Source: Stramenopiles sp. TOSAG23-6
Taxonomy: Eukaryota > Sar
Reading direction: 5' to 3'
Assembly (NCBI GenBank): GCA_900128565.1
Contig: LT635931.1
Coordinates: forward strand, 1-43,508
Length of the DNA: 43,508 nt
A program made the translations under genes and the position numbers. Of this stretch, positions 20,994-30,631 are shown one piece after another (the stretch's first letter is position 1; each line of letters opens with the position of its first letter). The notes beneath the pieces were generated by a model that worked only from the letters and a program-made list of their open reading frames with translations, had not been told where the DNA came from and made no database searches.

Positions 20994-21697
20994 AGTTGTT
21001 GTTTACGATACGATACTTTCTTATGGTGCATGGCTTGGTTTCGCATTATATACGAATCTAACTAGATATTATAGGAATATATACGAACAAATAGGATGCT
21101 GAAGAGAAAAGAGACATAACTTTGAAGAAAACAGACTTCGTCTGTGATCATTTAAAGTTTTACTTGTGAAGCATAGACATGTTTTATGCCTCAATTTTCA
21201 TTGTTATATTTGTAAATTGGATCTACCGCACGTACCTGCGTGTGCAAAAAATAAATCTGAATAAGCCAAAAATATTTTTCTCTTATTTATTTCTCATTTA
21301 TTTCTTTACTTTTTTAATTTCTCTGAGATGAAACACGATGCACTAAAAATATCCTTGTCTGTACACAAAAAGACTTTCCAAACATGGTATTCTCATCACC
21401 GGATGCTCAAGAAAGTAGATTCAAGATCAACTGTTTTGTCATCTATGTTTTTAAGATACAAGTCATCAAGATTAGAATATTATTTTCAACCCTCAACTAT
21501 CAAGCTTGAATTTCGTACTACACGAAATTTCAAATTTGCAATTTTTGCAACGGTCATAAAAATTTGCGCGTCATTAAAAAAAATCTGAAGCAGTCATTGA
21601 TCATCGTCGAATTGAAATCTCGAATTTTTCTCTCTTCAGGATGCTATGTGGATTACTTTCTGATTAGATTACTTTAAAAGATTGTAAAAGATTGTCC
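20994..21697. other. Intergenic region after ubiquitin-eL40
   Basis: 704 bp without a convincing gene. It holds a small perfect hairpin ACAGAC-TTC-GTCTGT (21131-21145), probably in the 3' UTR, and a longer imperfect palindrome GAATTTCGT-ACTAC-ACGAAATTTC (21508-21531) that resembles the introner core. Confidence 0.5.
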
Positions 21698-22671
21698 ATG
21701 GAAGAAGACTTGGTTAGCCGGGATTTATTCAAAGTTGGAAAAAGTGCTATAGATTTATGTGCTTCCGTTGAACGTATTCAAAGAGGCCTTTTTCTTCCTT
21801 TCTGGAATCATGTCGCACGTGTTGTACTTCCTGTAAAAATTCGTGGTTTCCCCTCAAAATTTATTGCAGCTGAGCCAAACAATACAACAACTGGACATCC
21901 GGTGTATTTAATTGAGGGTTGTAGTCTAGTTGCAGTATTTTTATTGAAAGCTCGTGATCACCAGAGGCATTCACAATATACTTGTCCTATCGCTGGACCA
22001 ACTCAGCATGGATTTCGAGTGAAGTTTGATCCTGTCGGGGGGTTCTTGACATATCATAGTGATGATCCTCGTTTTGCAGAAAAACATATAGTCTTGTGTA
22101 TATTTCCACAAAATTATTGGCAAAGTGGAGACGTTGTATCTGAAATGCGTCGCTCTGGTATTAACTCCGCATCAAGTCCGAATTGGGGTACGTTTTCATC
22201 ATAAATTTATTTTTTTCATACCAAATCCAAAAAGGTTTTATACCTAACAAATTTCACTTTTTTGCAATATTTTCTCAAAACACATGTCCCATTCTAGATG
22301 ACTTTAGTGCTGTACAGGCGAGACTTCACCGTTTACAGGAGGAAGTTGTACCCTCTTTAAAATATTGGTTATTTCAACCTCATCAATTAACTCATGCTAT
22401 ACCTACACTTCTTACAAGCCGTATTCTTGTTGAAATTGAGAAAGCAGATGACTCAATTGCCCGTTCAGCCAATTGGGGCGTATTTAAAGCCATGGCGAAT
22501 AATTTTATAAAGGATTCTCTTAATTCTTCATCGCTGTCAGATAGTTCAGATAATGTTGAAAATTTTAATTCGAATGGTGATTCTAAACTTCCATCCCTTC
22601 AGAAAATCACAGGACACTACAATGCGATGTGTCAAAATATTTTTGAAGATTATAAAGAAAAATGCAAATAG
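21698..22671 (+). CDS. Protein of unknown function (291 aa)
   Basis: Two exons (21698-22187, 22286-22671). I do not recognise the family. The first 150 residues look globular, with an alternating hydrophobic pattern (VARVVLPVKIRGFP; PVYLIEGCSLVAVFLLKARD), Pro/Gly turns and no signal peptide. Residues 160-245 look helical (AVQARLHRLQEEVVPSLKYWLF), followed by a Ser/Asp/Asn-rich stretch and a short helical tail. NWG occurs at the splice junction and again at residue about 232. The upstream in-frame TTG is ignored in favour of the ATG at 21698. It is tail-to-tail with the TTL-like gene. Confidence 0.75.
22188..22285 (+). repeat. Introner-like intron of the unknown gene, with two possible 3' ends
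   Basis: GGG|GTACG ... AACACAT|GTC, 98 bp, with TACCTAAC. The exon side lacks the AT. An AG at 22296-22297 (CCCATTCTAG) would also stay in frame and drop four residues, so a GT-AG variant is possible here. Confidence 0.75.
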
Positions 22672-22802
22672 ACAACTACTTTTCATTTTTTTTTTAAATA
22701 ACGCCCAGCCCTACTTAATGAATAATAAAAATCTAAATTAATACAAGGATAATAAAAAAGCCAAATTAATTGTCAATAAAACTTTGATATTTTTATTTGT
22801 TG

Positions 22803-22894
22803 TTGTTACATAACCAAGTCGAGTACTCTTTTGTACAATGTTTTTATTTGTTTTTGTTACATAACCAAGTCGAGTACTCTTTTGTACAATGTTT
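22803..22894. repeat. 51-bp-period tandem duplication at the TTLL 3' end
   Basis: A roughly 41-bp sequence (TTACATAACCAAGTCGAGTA with flanks) occurs at 22803-22843 and 22854-22894. The upper copy is the last coding segment and the lower lies beyond the stop codon at 22844-22846. Confidence 0.85.
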
Positions 22895-24933
22895 AGGATC
22901 CCAAAGAATTTCAAAACCTCTCAGAAAAGGAATATATTGTGAAAAAATATTTTGTTTTGGTTTACAAAAATTCATTAGGTACAAAATTTTCTATAAAAAA
23001 AATTAAAATTTCAAAATTGAAAACGTACACACCAGATCTGGACATTCCGCTTGACTGCTTCATTTCCGCTGTTTCAATTTCTTTCCTTAATAAATCGTCG
23101 TCATCAATTGTATTAAAAACATCTTCTAATCCCTCTATATTCTCTTTTGTTTCCGAGTGTTGAGGCAAAGCTTCAACAATTTCGTCATTTTTATCTGTTA
23201 ATCCGTCTATATTCTCTTTTGTTTCCGAGTGTTGAGGCCAAGCTTCAACAATTTCGTCACTTTTATTTCTCAGAGCAATGGTTTGGTCAACTGTTAGATA
23301 TTTTGCAGCTGCTCTTGCCGCCTTAATAGCTATCCCAATATTACCATTACTACTATTCTGCAAGATATCCGAATCAAGTATTGGAGCTATTGGATCTATA
23401 GCACAATGTACTAAGTCTTCAGTCATATTGGGCATCAAATCAGCTGCAACAGCTGGTGATGAATTTACTTCAATTAATGATACTTGAAAATCAGGTTCGG
23501 CACTTACCATGAGATCAAATCCAAATAAATGAAAACTGGAATAGGACACAAATTCAGCATTTTCCATCATATTTCTTGCTGCAAGTAGTGTATGCACTAC
23601 AATAGCCTTAATTTGAGGATATATTTTTGTATAAAAACTATTTGTTTTGCCATGTGTAGCAATCATCCAATTATCAAAATCAGCCCACCACATTTCGTTT
23701 GTAGGTTCATGTATTGTGAAGAAATATTTCAAAAAAAAAATTTTAATTTGTTAGGTACGAAATTTCGTACGAAAACAAAATTAAATTAGAAATTCATATA
23801 AAACGTACATATTTTCCATATTCTGGATGTTCCTTTGCAATACAGTGATTTGATAAATGTGTAAAACGATCGTTCAAGTTATCTAAGTTATATGGTGTAG
23901 CAGCCGTTCGAAGTACACCTTCACGATAGAGACAAATTCTATAATCGCTTGTCAATAAAACCCATGCATTGTAAAATATATTTAAGTCTGAAATCAGTTA
24001 GGTACAAAATTTCGTACGAAACCAAAAACAAAAAAAATGAAATTGAAATTGAAATGAAGACACACATGCTCTAATGTCAAACTTTCTATTACCAACAACA
24101 GTCAACGGTCGTTCTAAATATTTTTGAACAACAAATCGGTCTTTTAAACCTCGTTCTGTTGAAGCTCTTAATAAGGCTATGATTTCAGAAATATCACTGG
24201 ATAAAACAATGTAAAGTGAAAAATATGTCGCGAAAAAATCGTTAGGTACAGAATGTACTATGAAAAATATAAAAATACAAAAATAAAACTGAAATGATTA
24301 ATGATTAATGAAAATGTACATGTCATCACCACAACCGCCGGCGCTAGGTTTCACAATCCAAATATTCTTTTTATCACTATTCTGGGATTCTATATTGAAT
24401 CTATCGCGTAAGTCTGATAACTCCTTTTCATTTGGATGCTCAGAATTATAAACTATAGCAAAAGGCATTATTTTTGATATATCATACCCTTCATCAAGAC
24501 AATAATCACGAAGTGTTATCGTTTGTTGAGCTTTATCACAAATTGTACGCCAGCCACGGCAAAAATTGACAAGCATTTTGGATCCCCCGTCACCATTACG
24601 TGATCGGACACCGCCTAATACTTTAAAATCGAATCCTTTTCCACACCAACCACCAATTAAAAGATCCAGTCCGCCAATGCATTCTTTATCCTCCTCTTCA
24701 CGCCAACCACCACGATCACGAAGATAAATTGCAACACTGCGATAGATTGATATCGTATGTTTGTACCAGTAATAAGGCCTTAATGATAGCTTCTTATCTA
24801 CCATTGCGGTAAGTGTTTCAGATTTTTTTACTCTTTCGGCGGCCTGCTTCTCAGAAATAGCTAACATGTGAGCTTTCCAATAGGCCATTTCCTCCTCTGG
24901 AGTCGAAAAGGTTGCAGGAATCTCTTTGTCCAT
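22844..24933 (-). CDS. Tubulin-tyrosine-ligase-like (TTLL) protein
   Basis: Five exons (24320-24933, 24066-24208, 23809-23963, 23029-23708, 22844-22931) join in frame to 559 residues. TTL/ATP-grasp motifs in order: NIWIVKPSAGGCGDD, FVVQKYLERPLT with RKFDIRAWVLLTSD, YLYREG-like CLYREGVLRTA, LTNHCIAKEHPEYGKY-like segment, and VSLIEVNSSPA. TTLL enzymes add Tyr, Glu or Gly to tubulin or other proteins, usually in cilia and microtubules; which one applies here is not clear. Residues about 470-525 contain a tandem repeat (DEIVEAWPQHSETKENIDGL / DEIVEALPQHSETKENIEGL). The extreme C-terminal coding end is duplicated in the 3' UTR. Confidence 0.9.
22932..23028 (-). repeat. Introner-like GT-AT intron 4 of the TTLL gene
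   Basis: TGT|GTACG ... AATATAT|TCC, 97 bp, branch-like ACCTAAT. GT-AT joins SRSGV to PFLRGFEILWDP in frame. The exon lacks the usual AT. Confidence 0.85.
23709..23808 (-). repeat. Introner-like GT-AT intron 3 of the TTLL gene
   Basis: TAT|GTACG ... AATACAT|GAA, 100 bp, with TTCGTACGAA and TACCTAAC. In-frame join PEYGKY-EPTNEMWW. Confidence 0.88.
23964..24065 (-). repeat. Introner-like GT-AT intron 2 of the TTLL gene
   Basis: CAT|GTGTG ... AATGCAT|GGG, 102 bp, with TTCGTACGAA and TACCTAAC. GT-AT rebuilds FDIRAWVLLTSD, a conserved TTL motif. Confidence 0.9.
24209..24319 (-). repeat. Introner-like GT-AT intron 1 of the TTLL gene
   Basis: CAT|GTACA ... TTTACAT|TGT, 111 bp, with TACCTAACGA. GT-AT joins GGCGDD to IVLSSDISEI in frame. 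Confidence 0.87.
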
Positions 24934-25370
24934 TGCTTTTTTTTCTTGACTACAATTACTGCAGTGTTATATCCTAACAGTGAAATTAAATACCTTTAAG
25001 GGTCAGTAAATTAATGGTGATGTCTTCAATAACTAGTGAATTATAAAATATATCCTTATAGTACAAGTATAAACCACTCACTGTAACGTTCAGGTCAACT
25101 CGAGAACGGACGTCCGTTTATTGGACCAACGGCATACCAAAACCCCCCCAAAACCCCTTAATGGTCCCAGGAAGTGTTAAATTTTTGTATAATTTTAAAA
25201 ATTCATTAAGTGCGCAAGAAGTGGACGTTTTAAGTATCTTGTGGTCCAGAGACATTAAATTATACAAAGTACAAACAACTAACTGTCAAACCACAAGACT
25301 ATCTAGTGCAAACGCGCTGTCCGCTTTCTAATGTCAAGCACCAAATATAAGATCTTACATCTCTTTTTCA
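24934..25370. other. Intergenic region between the TTLL and ATP-grasp-like genes
   Basis: 437 bp, no gene seen. It contains the left copy of a direct repeat (25092-25138) followed by C-runs in ACCCCCCCAAAACCCC. Confidence 0.55.
25092..25138. repeat. Direct repeat, left copy, flanking the ATP-grasp-like gene
   Basis: AGGTCAACTCGAGAACGG, then TCCGTTTATTG, then GGACCAACGGCATACC. The same blocks occur in the same order and orientation at 26724-26789. Confidence 0.8.
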
Positions 25371-26663
25371 TCATTTCTTGTTCTTGGCCCTGAGCATCTC
25401 AACAGCCTTGACACCCATGAGGTCAGTCAGCTGGCAGGCATCGTAGTAGTCTTCGTCAGAGATATCCGCGAGGGTCTTGGAGCCACCGCAAACGGCCTGG
25501 AACTTGGAGACACCGACGCATGAGCAGTTGAACTCACCGACAACGTACTCGGTCTTGCCCTTAGTGCCATCCTCAGCATCCTTGGGAATGTAATCGGCGG
25601 TCCAGAGGAGGGGCAGAGGCTCTCCAGTAAGGTCGAGGGCGTCCATCATGTGAGGCACATCCTTCTTGAGGTTAGCAAGCAAGCCTGCGTACTTGGCATC
25701 ACCTGGCTTATAGTAGGTGTAGGCAGAGTTGCCACCGACGGCGGAGAGACCACCCTCGGGCTTCTTGTGGATCATCATTTGGCAGGTGTCACCGACCATG
25801 AGGATACGGACCTCACCTTCGGAAATGCGGGGGAGGAGGCGCTGATCGACGAGCTGGGCGCCGGCTTCGCGGCCACCCTTGAGGTACTGACCGGGGAAGG
25901 TAGACTTCCACTCACCAGCATCGGGGTGGTCGGGGCCATCATTGCAGAAGGCAAGGAACTCCTTGACAGTGTGGTACTCAACGTGGTTGTCGTTCATCTC
26001 CATAAGCTTAAGCTTGTCGTCGTCCTCGAGCGAGGCCTCACCGAAGGTCTTGGAGTAGTCCTTGTCCTGGAGCCAGACGAGCCAGATACCTTCACCAGCG
26101 GAGCCACGGTTCTGCTTGATGACACGGGGCTGGAAAGCGCAGGTCTTCTTGAAGCCCTCAGCGAGGGACTCAGCATCGTAGTAAGCGAAGGTGTCAACGA
26201 GACCGCAGCCCATGTTGGCGATCTTGCAGAGAGCATACTTAGCTCCCATCTTGGTCTGCACATCAGGAGAGGACCAGACGAGGACACCCTGGGAGACTCT
26301 TTGTCTCATGGTGGCGTCGAAGCGAGCCTGAGTACCATCAGGGGTGCCCTGGGAAAGCTGACCTGGGTTGATACGGACGATGAGCGCATTGTACTTCTGG
26401 ATGGCGGCCTCGAATGCAGCGTGGTCGTTGGCGTCATAGAGGAGCATATCGCAGGAGGCACCAGCCTTGATGCAACCGTTCGCGATGGGGATGGAGTCAA
26501 TACGGTTACCATCGGGTCCCTTGTCGGTACCACCGTTGGGATGGCTGTTAACCTTGAACTGGACGACGGCACAAGCGAATGAGGGATTTTCGGGTTGGTC
26601 CATCAAAACATTGTGTCTCTTTTGCGAGGCGGCAGAGGCGCCTGAGGAAGCTGAGCAGCCCAT
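25371..26663 (-). CDS. ATP-grasp-like protein (possibly Cj0069/DUF6815 family), possibly N-myristoylated
   Basis: 430 residues, no intron. The N-terminus MGCSASSGASAA fits N-myristoylation at Gly2 and palmitoylation at Cys3, so membrane attachment is likely. The central part has RVIKQNRGSAGEGIWLVW, which looks like an ATP-grasp nucleotide-binding lysine and glycine loop; later parts include EVRILMVGDTCQMMIHKKP and a terminal EFNCSCVGVSKFQAV. I associate this with bacterial Cj0069-type ATP-grasp-like proteins from memory; a ligase reaction is plausible but the substrate is unknown. Codon choice is clearly GC-rich, like eS8 and ubiquitin-eL40 and unlike other neighbours, which suggests high expression or recent transfer. 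It sits between two copies of a short direct repeat. Confidence 0.75.
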   Translation of the reverse strand: MGCSASSGASAASQKRHNVLMDQPENPSFACAVVQFKVNSHPNGGTDKGPDGNRIDSIPIANGCIKAGASCDMLLYDANDHAAFEAAIQKYNALIVRINPGQLSQGTPDGTQARFDATMRQRVSQGVLVWSSPDVQTKMGAKYALCKIANMGCGLVDTFAYYDAESLAEGFKKTCAFQPRVIKQNRGSAGEGIWLVWLQDKDYSKTFGEASLEDDDKLKLMEMNDNHVEYHTVKEFLAFCNDGPDHPDAGEWKSTFPGQYLKGGREAGAQLVDQRLLPRISEGEVRILMVGDTCQMMIHKKPEGGLSAVGGNSAYTYYKPGDAKYAGLLANLKKDVPHMMDALDLTGEPLPLLWTADYIPKDAEDGTKGKTEYVVGEFNCSCVGVSKFQAVCGGSKTLADISDEDYYDACQLTDLMGVKAVEMLRAKNKK

Positions 26664-26723
26664 ATAGGATCTTTGATTTATGACGCGGTTTAAAATTAAT
26701 TACAAATTAATCAATCTCGGTCG

Positions 26724-26789
26724 AGGTCAACTCGAGAACGGTCACGGTATCACGGTCGTCCGTTTATTGCCATGGACCAACGGCATACC
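26724..26789. repeat. Direct repeat, right copy, flanking the ATP-grasp-like gene
   Basis: Same three blocks as 25092-25138, with short insertions (TCACGGTATCACGG; CCAT). It lies between the divergent starts at 26663 and 26838, so it may include promoter elements of either gene. Confidence 0.8.
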
Positions 26790-26837
26790 GTATAGATCAA
26801 GTTCGAACTTGACTTCGAGTTACCAGTCATCAATCAG

Positions 26838-28613
26838 ATGCCGCATTTAGCTGATACTTCGATCATTCCTGGTGATGATCAAAGTAAAGAGCTGAATGTG
26901 AATGAAATATCACATGGAAGTACTCAACTACCTGTGTTGAATTCTCATACCAACAGTGTAACAACAAATATGGGTCAAACAAACTGCGACGGACAAAATT
27001 TAATGTCCACTGTAAGTCCTTTGTTAGAATGTTCAACAACAGAAAATGTTGTAGATACAGCTCCCAATATGCGTACATCGCCGCCGTTGGTCATTAGTAC
27101 GGATATATCGAATCATTTAATAAGCGGTACATACGCAGATAATGTTACCAATTTGCGTGAACAAGAAACCTCAGTCGAAATTTCAACAAACCGAAATGAA
27201 CGACAAATAAGTGGATGGAAAGTTTACTGTCCACATATTTACACCCCTAGTCGAATATTTCTCGCATTTTGTAGCATCATATTTTTCATTATGATGGTAG
27301 TGTTGATATTGTTATTGTTTTTTAGAGTATCGGCTCTTTCTGCTCATAAGTTAAATACAGTCGAACAACTTCAGACAGTCGGCTATAATGAGACTCTAAG
27401 TCTCTATCGAAATTCACTAGCGGGTAAATTTACTGAAACATATACTGAAAGTATACATGGATGTGTGACAGATATAACATTTTCCGAAACGTATTGTGGA
27501 AAGTCGCAATTTTGGGTTCCAAGTGATAAAGACACACAAGAACAGACTTTGGGGGAAAGCGATACAGAAAACGAAGTGAAAAAAGTAATTCTTTGCACTT
27601 GGTTGGTGACATTTCCAACTAATAATAATGAACTTTTTTCAATATCGACTTTTATCAATGTTTCAAAGTATTCGTCTGGTCTAATTATGGTGTATGATGG
27701 CATCTATTCAAATGCAATAGCTCCGCCGTCACAATCGCTAATATTCTCAAGTGAACCCGGTAATGAATTTTCCTTTGATATTTACAGAAACACAACCATC
27801 GAAATTTTGTTTTCGTCCAACGATGATGGGAAGTATGATATTCCACAGTCGTGGCTTGGTCAAAACACTATAAAACCACACATATTTAATACTGAATGCA
27901 GTTTGACGTTTAGTCAGTTCATGTTTTGGGGGCTTGCTCTGGCGTGTAGTGTATTTCTTGCTTCATTTTGGTTGGCTAATTTTGCCTTTCCTTCTTTCAA
28001 AATATTTTGTGAAAACCGAAAAAGCATAAGACGATCTAAAATAATTGATAAAACTTGCCCAATACTAAAAATCACAGAATCTCAATTAACTTATAAAACA
28101 AATCCTACACAAACAAAAACAAATCTAACATCAGAAAGTAAATATGATTCAGGTGTAAAAGAATCGGAACCAAAACCAATTCTTAAAAGTTGCGTTAATA
28201 CTCTGAAAACTTCAATGAATAAACAAAACAGTAAGTCGCAAAGTCGAATTATCATCAAACCGTTAAAAGTATCAAAATACTTGAGACCAATAACACAGAA
28301 AATCAAAAGTCATAAATATCGGAAATCGGCGCGCGTTGTACCACTAACAAACTTAAGAAAAGCAAAGTTGAGGACAAGCTTGGGAGTGATTCCTTCATGT
28401 ATCATTTGTTTATCAGATTTTCTTCCTGGTACCTCCGTTAGATCTCTCCCTTGTGGGCATTATTTTCATGTTAACTGTATCGATCAGTGGTTGAATAAAG
28501 TAACAAAAGATACAAAGAAAAGTCCCGAGAAAAAACATATATCCATAAAATGCCCAATATGTAATTGTGATGTATCGAAAGGCAAACAAACAAACTGGGG
28601 ACTAAATCATTGA
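26838..28613 (+). CDS. Two-pass membrane RING-H2 E3 ubiquitin ligase
   Basis: 591 residues, one exon. Residues 1-138 are polar. Helix 1 spans about 139-164 ([20 protein letters not shown]) and helix 2 about 358-385 ([20 protein letters not shown]), enclosing a roughly 190-residue segment with Cys and N-glycosylation-type sites (NET, NVS, NTT), probably luminal. A basic linker (390-515) leads to a complete RING-H2: [13 protein letters not shown], then CPIC after a longer Lys-rich loop. An E2-dependent ubiquitin ligase of an internal or plasma membrane is inferred. Several ATGs exist; the first is used. It is divergent from the ATP-grasp-like gene and tail-to-tail with the next gene (128 bp). 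Confidence 0.85.
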   Translation: MPHLADTSIIPGDDQSKELNVNEISHGSTQLPVLNSHTNSVTTNMGQTNCDGQNLMSTVSPLLECSTTENVVDTAPNMRTSPPLVISTDISNHLISGTYADNVTNLREQETSVEISTNRNERQISGWKVYCPHIYTPSRIFLAFCSIIFFIMMVVLILLLFFRVSALSAHKLNTVEQLQTVGYNETLSLYRNSLAGKFTETYTESIHGCVTDITFSETYCGKSQFWVPSDKDTQEQTLGESDTENEVKKVILCTWLVTFPTNNNELFSISTFINVSKYSSGLIMVYDGIYSNAIAPPSQSLIFSSEPGNEFSFDIYRNTTIEILFSSNDDGKYDIPQSWLGQNTIKPHIFNTECSLTFSQFMFWGLALACSVFLASFWLANFAFPSFKIFCENRKSIRRSKIIDKTCPILKITESQLTYKTNPTQTKTNLTSESKYDSGVKESEPKPILKSCVNTLKTSMNKQNSKSQSRIIIKPLKVSKYLRPITQKIKSHKYRKSARVVPLTNLRKAKLRTSLGVIPSCIICLSDFLPGTSVRSLPCGHYFHVNCIDQWLNKVTKDTKKSPEKKHISIKCPICNCDVSKGKQTNWGLNH

Positions 28614-28741
28614 ACTTGTTGTACATAAATATCTAATATAAAGAAATGCAAACAAAATATGGAAAATCGATATAAAAATAAAATATGGAACATTGAATAT
28701 AAATAAAAGATGTACTTATATCCAATTTTTTATATCTATTA

Positions 28742-29431
28742 TTAATTACTTCTTTTTTCATCAACAAGTGCTGGCAAAACACCGTTTCCTCCTCCAATAC
28801 TATCAAATATAGCATGAGGTGTAGAATCACCGGGTAATAATGCAGCAACAAACTCACAGGTTCCACTAGTTGGATCGCCTTGAACATACATTATACCTTC
28901 TCCTCTGGGACCATACATTTTGAAACGTAAGCGAATACGCTCTTCTTTAGGATTATCTACACAATATATACGCTCAGTGCGATATCCAGTGCGATCAAAA
29001 CCTATAGGAAATCCTAAGCCTCTCTCTACCTCTGGATGGCGGGCAATGCACTTCTGAGCGTGGAGACGGACCATTAGTTCAGGGTTATACTCGAAAAAAC
29101 TTAATATATATTCATGTATTGTCTCTGCCCCCCAAGCTACATATGCTGTAAATGTCAGAGTCAAAGCTATTGCGGTGGATACTACAACCCGACGAGTCGT
29201 TGACCACGGCTGAATTGCTTCTTCGCCACCAATAAGTTGAGCAAGTCGAGAACCTTGATGAGTCAAACCTGGGTGCACTTCGTTTTTTATGTTGGGATTC
29301 GTATTCGTTGAAAAACATTTTCTTGGACGACGACGAATACATGAAATGAAAGGTTTGGTAAAATAACGTTCTCCTAATGATATATGGTGAAATTGAGCAT
29401 GACTAATTAACAATCTGCTATGACGCAGCAT
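28742..29431 (-). CDS. Mitochondrial Tim21/Coa1-like inner-membrane protein
   Basis: 229 residues from the ATG at 29431 (an in-frame TTG two codons upstream is ignored). The N-terminus is rich in Arg/Ser/His and lacks acidic residues over about 40 residues, like a mitochondrial presequence. One helix (about 83-103, VVVSTAIALTLTFTAYVAW) is followed by a domain with LGFPIGFDR and RIRLRFKMYGPRGEGIMYVQGD, a pattern seen in Tim21 and Coa1 (PI ... GPRG.G..). Such proteins act in inner-membrane import or respiratory-complex assembly. Which of the two it is cannot be told by eye. Divergent from the methyltransferase (198 bp). Confidence 0.65.
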   Translation of the reverse strand: MLRHSRLLISHAQFHHISLGERYFTKPFISCIRRRPRKCFSTNTNPNIKNEVHPGLTHQGSRLAQLIGGEEAIQPWSTTRRVVVSTAIALTLTFTAYVAWGAETIHEYILSFFEYNPELMVRLHAQKCIARHPEVERGLGFPIGFDRTGYRTERIYCVDNPKEERIRLRFKMYGPRGEGIMYVQGDPTSGTCEFVAALLPGDSTPHAIFDSIGGGNGVLPALVDEKRSN

Positions 29432-29629
29432 AATCAATCTAATAGTGAGTAGAGTTGTTGTTGTCTAATTCAACACCAAAGCCTAAAGTTGCGTTTGCGT
29501 TTGCTGTTGTGACATTGCGATTGACACGTGGTGCGGCGCAAAAAACTTTTTTTCAAAAAAAAAAAATCCGAAAGATACGTCGTCTTTCTCGTCAATTATT
29601 TCAAAAACATTTTCTCTCTTCCGCCTACA

Positions 29630-30262
29630 ATGGATGCGAGCGTAGAACCACCTCCAGGGAAAATACACGAATATTTGGAGAAACGCTACTGGGAAAAACG
29701 CTTTGAGAAAGAAGAAAACTTTGAGTGGGTCTGTAGCTATAAGGAGGTTCAAAGTTATCTCTTAAGAGACCTCAAGGTAAACGACCGAATTCTAGTCGTT
29801 GGTTGTGGAAACTCAAATCTATCTGCCGAAATCTTTGATGCAGGGTTCCAAACTGTCGCAAGTGTTGACTTTTCTACAGGGGTGATTGACAAAATGCGAA
29901 AAAGATACAAGGATTCACATCCAAATCTCCAGTGGTCTGTTGCCGATGTATGCAATTTAAAGAATTTCAAAGATGGTAGGTTTGATGTAGTCATAGAAAA
30001 GTGCTTACTAGACACATTAACGACAAATGAAGGAAGCGTTTGGAATCCGAATAATCAAACGAAGTCAAGAATGAAAGAAGCACTCACAAGCATTGACCGA
30101 GTTCTCACAAATAAGGGTACATTAATATCAATTCACTTTCAGCAACCTCATTTTCGTAATGAATACTTGAAGTGTGATTCTTTTAGGTGGAGTGATAGAA
30201 TAAGTACATTTCCAATTGATTATGGTCTGGGCTACTTTTATACACTGTGTAGTAATAAATAA
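29630..30262 (+). CDS. Class I SAM-dependent methyltransferase, EEF1AKMT4/METTL13-like
   Basis: 210 residues, no intron. The N-terminal YLEKRYWEKRFEKEENFEWVCSYKEV is the typical lead of METTL13/EEF1AKMT4-type enzymes. Motif I is ILVVGCGNSNLSAEIFDAG, then VASVDFSTGVIDKM with the acidic residue that would hold the SAM ribose, and post-motif DVVIEKCLLDTL. Related human enzymes methylate lysines or the N-terminus of elongation factor eEF1A; the target here is inferred. The ATG at 29630 is chosen because upstream in-frame sequence is low-complexity and precedes any ATG. Confidence 0.85.
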   Translation: MDASVEPPPGKIHEYLEKRYWEKRFEKEENFEWVCSYKEVQSYLLRDLKVNDRILVVGCGNSNLSAEIFDAGFQTVASVDFSTGVIDKMRKRYKDSHPNLQWSVADVCNLKNFKDGRFDVVIEKCLLDTLTTNEGSVWNPNNQTKSRMKEALTSIDRVLTNKGTLISIHFQQPHFRNEYLKCDSFRWSDRISTFPIDYGLGYFYTLCSNK

Positions 30263-30631
30263 ATGTACAGTTGATTCAACCCTGTGCCGGTAAAACTATT
30301 TTTTTTTCTTACAAAAAATACTCACATTTTGAGATTACTTTAGCGGATTATTTCTTCAAAAGTGTATTTTCATATTTTGTCAATTTTCAATATGCTGAGA
30401 TTTTTGATTTGTAATTTCTGGGAGACGGACCAGACTGACCTATTTTCCATGTCGTATCCGCCAGGGGCGCAACATCGCATGCGAAAAGAAATGAAAATGG
30501 ACAAGCCACGGTTATAGTGATATGAAACATTTATTATTTCAATATAAGAGTGAAGGAATGACTTATAAAGATATACTCAATAACTGTTTAACATAACATT
30601 ATTTTCTCTTTTCCCAAGTCACATATCAACA
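30263..30631. other. Convergent intergenic region
   Basis: 369 bp between two 3' ends. A more GC-rich patch (about 30420-30515) stands out, but no tRNA fold or ORF is seen. Confidence 0.5.

Noticed and set aside
21328-21588. An 86-codon plus-strand frame between ubiquitin-eL40 and the next gene
   Set aside because: Low-complexity, no domain, includes the palindrome at 21508; probably chance.
25650-26582. A 310-codon open frame on the plus strand opposite the ATP-grasp-like gene
   Set aside because: It is the mirror of strongly biased codons on the minus strand. The minus-strand protein has coherent motifs; this one is Leu/Val/Gly low-complexity with no domain.
30420-30515. Possible tRNA or other structured RNA gene
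   Set aside because: More GC-rich than its surroundings, but no cloverleaf, T-loop (GGTTCGA) or other recognisable fold was found.
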